A DNA stretch of 64,000 nucleotides, from the NCBI GenBank assembly GCA_009773205.1, contig WPAE01000016.1, positions 16,302 through 80,301 on the forward strand, in the 5' to 3' direction. A program made the position numbers and the translations under genes. Every line of letters starts with the position of its first letter. The stretch's first letter is position 1. Under the pieces are notes generated by a model that was not told the DNA's origin, made no database searches, and saw nothing but the letters and a program-made list of their open reading frames with translations. Shown piece by piece: positions 63,751 to 64,000 of this stretch. The DNA is from Ignavibacteria bacterium. Lineage in GTDB: Bacteria; Bacteroidota; Ignavibacteria; Ignavibacteriales; Melioribacteraceae.

Positions 63751-64000
63751 TTGGTACAACTTGCTACACTTTGTTACGTTATGCACGAAGGAAAGACATT
63801 AATGCTTTTCCGAAATAAAAAACCGAACGATTACCATGAAGGAAAGTGGAACGGCTTAGGCGGTAAATTTGAAGAAGGTGAATCACCAGAAGATTGTGCG
63901 ATAAGAGAAGTTGAAGAAGAAAGCGGAATTAAAATGATTACTCCAAAGATGAAAGGCATTATTACTTTTCCGATGTTTGACAACAAAAAAGATTGGTATG
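63751..64000 (+). CDS. Nudix hydrolase, 8-oxo-dGTP diphosphatase-like (partial, runs off right edge)
   Basis: TTG 63751 with AGGA at 63741-63744 starts a frame that continues off the window. It reads VQLATLCYVMHEGKTLMLF, KWNGLGGKFEEGESPEDCAI, REVEEESGI, then ITFPMFDNKKDWY, with the complete Nudix box (GxGGKxExGESPxxxAxREVxEESG). Short members of this type remove oxidised purine nucleotides. It may be cotranscribed with hldD and the S23-like gene. Confidence 0.85.
   Translation, partial: MVQLATLCYVMHEGKTLMLFRNKKPNDYHEGKWNGLGGKFEEGESPEDCAIREVEEESGIKMITPKMKGIITFPMFDNKKDWY

Noticed and set aside
1..64000. tRNA or rRNA genes
   Set aside because: I looked for T-loop and acceptor patterns in the gaps and saw none; a covariance-model scan could still find one I missed.

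Overview
The window looks like a chromosomal segment of a low-GC member of the Ignavibacteria/Chlorobi side of the Bacteroidota superphylum. The basis is: type IX secretion C-terminal sorting domains with YPNPFNPST and LKVYDVLGREVATLV blocks, promoters of the TAnnTTTG kind, a fused ccoNO cbb3 oxidase gene, DUF2723 proteins, and short dispersed GC-rich palindromes in an AT-rich background. No rRNA, tRNA or CRISPR array was recognised.

Layout. 0-1.5 kb: a partial ATP-grasp ligase divergent from a C39-like cysteine peptidase. 1.5-3.9 kb: dispersed repeats, two small frameshifted genes around an isochorismatase-family hydrolase, then SixA and an HD phosphohydrolase. 4-12.4 kb: a complete minus-strand cbb3 oxidase operon in the order ccoI, ccoS, ccoNO, ccoQ, ccoP, ccoG, fixH, safE-like. 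12.5-18.4 kb: a short-chain dehydrogenase, Sua5/YrdC, then queC and queF separated by a TdeIII-type restriction-modification module. 18.5-26 kb: a broken tyrosine phenol-lyase gene, glnD, murI, a Nudix hydrolase, and lrp-glnA. 26-34 kb: an accessory block of exported proteins (M28 peptidase, two tandem kelch proteins, an S8 peptidase split by a stop codon) and an ABC ATPase stub. 34-44 kb: ABC permease, cupin, MscS-like channel, EamA transporter, AMP nucleosidase, PAP2, hybrid kinase, ornithine aminotransferase. 44.5-56 kb: LOG protein, glycosyltransferases, tatA, htpG. 56-64 kb: FKBP isomerase, YhcH protein, metH, hldD, an S23-like four-helix protein and a partial Nudix hydrolase.

How the genes work together. 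The cco operon supplies the catalytic subunits, copper loading and maturation of a high-affinity terminal oxidase. lrp-glnA and glnD handle nitrogen assimilation. queC/queF make preQ1 for queuosine. hldD, GT9, GT2, GT39-like and GT87-like proteins belong to envelope polysaccharide or glycoprotein assembly. The M28, kelch and S8 proteins are probable type IX secretion cargo.

Most unusual points. (1) A 183-191 bp non-coding mobile element (termini TGAGCC/GGCTCA, 4-bp target duplications) carries modular GC-rich hairpin cassettes and occurs as two intact copies plus one chimeric copy. (2) At least five genes carry single disabling lesions: an in-frame TGA at a conserved Trp position in the S8 peptidase, two small deletions in the tyrosine phenol-lyase, frameshifts in two small genes, and an ABC ATPase cut off just before its Walker A motif. 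Whether these are real decay or sequence error must be settled with reads. (3) An 88-bp stretch encoding part of the sorting domain is almost identical in two unrelated secreted peptidases.
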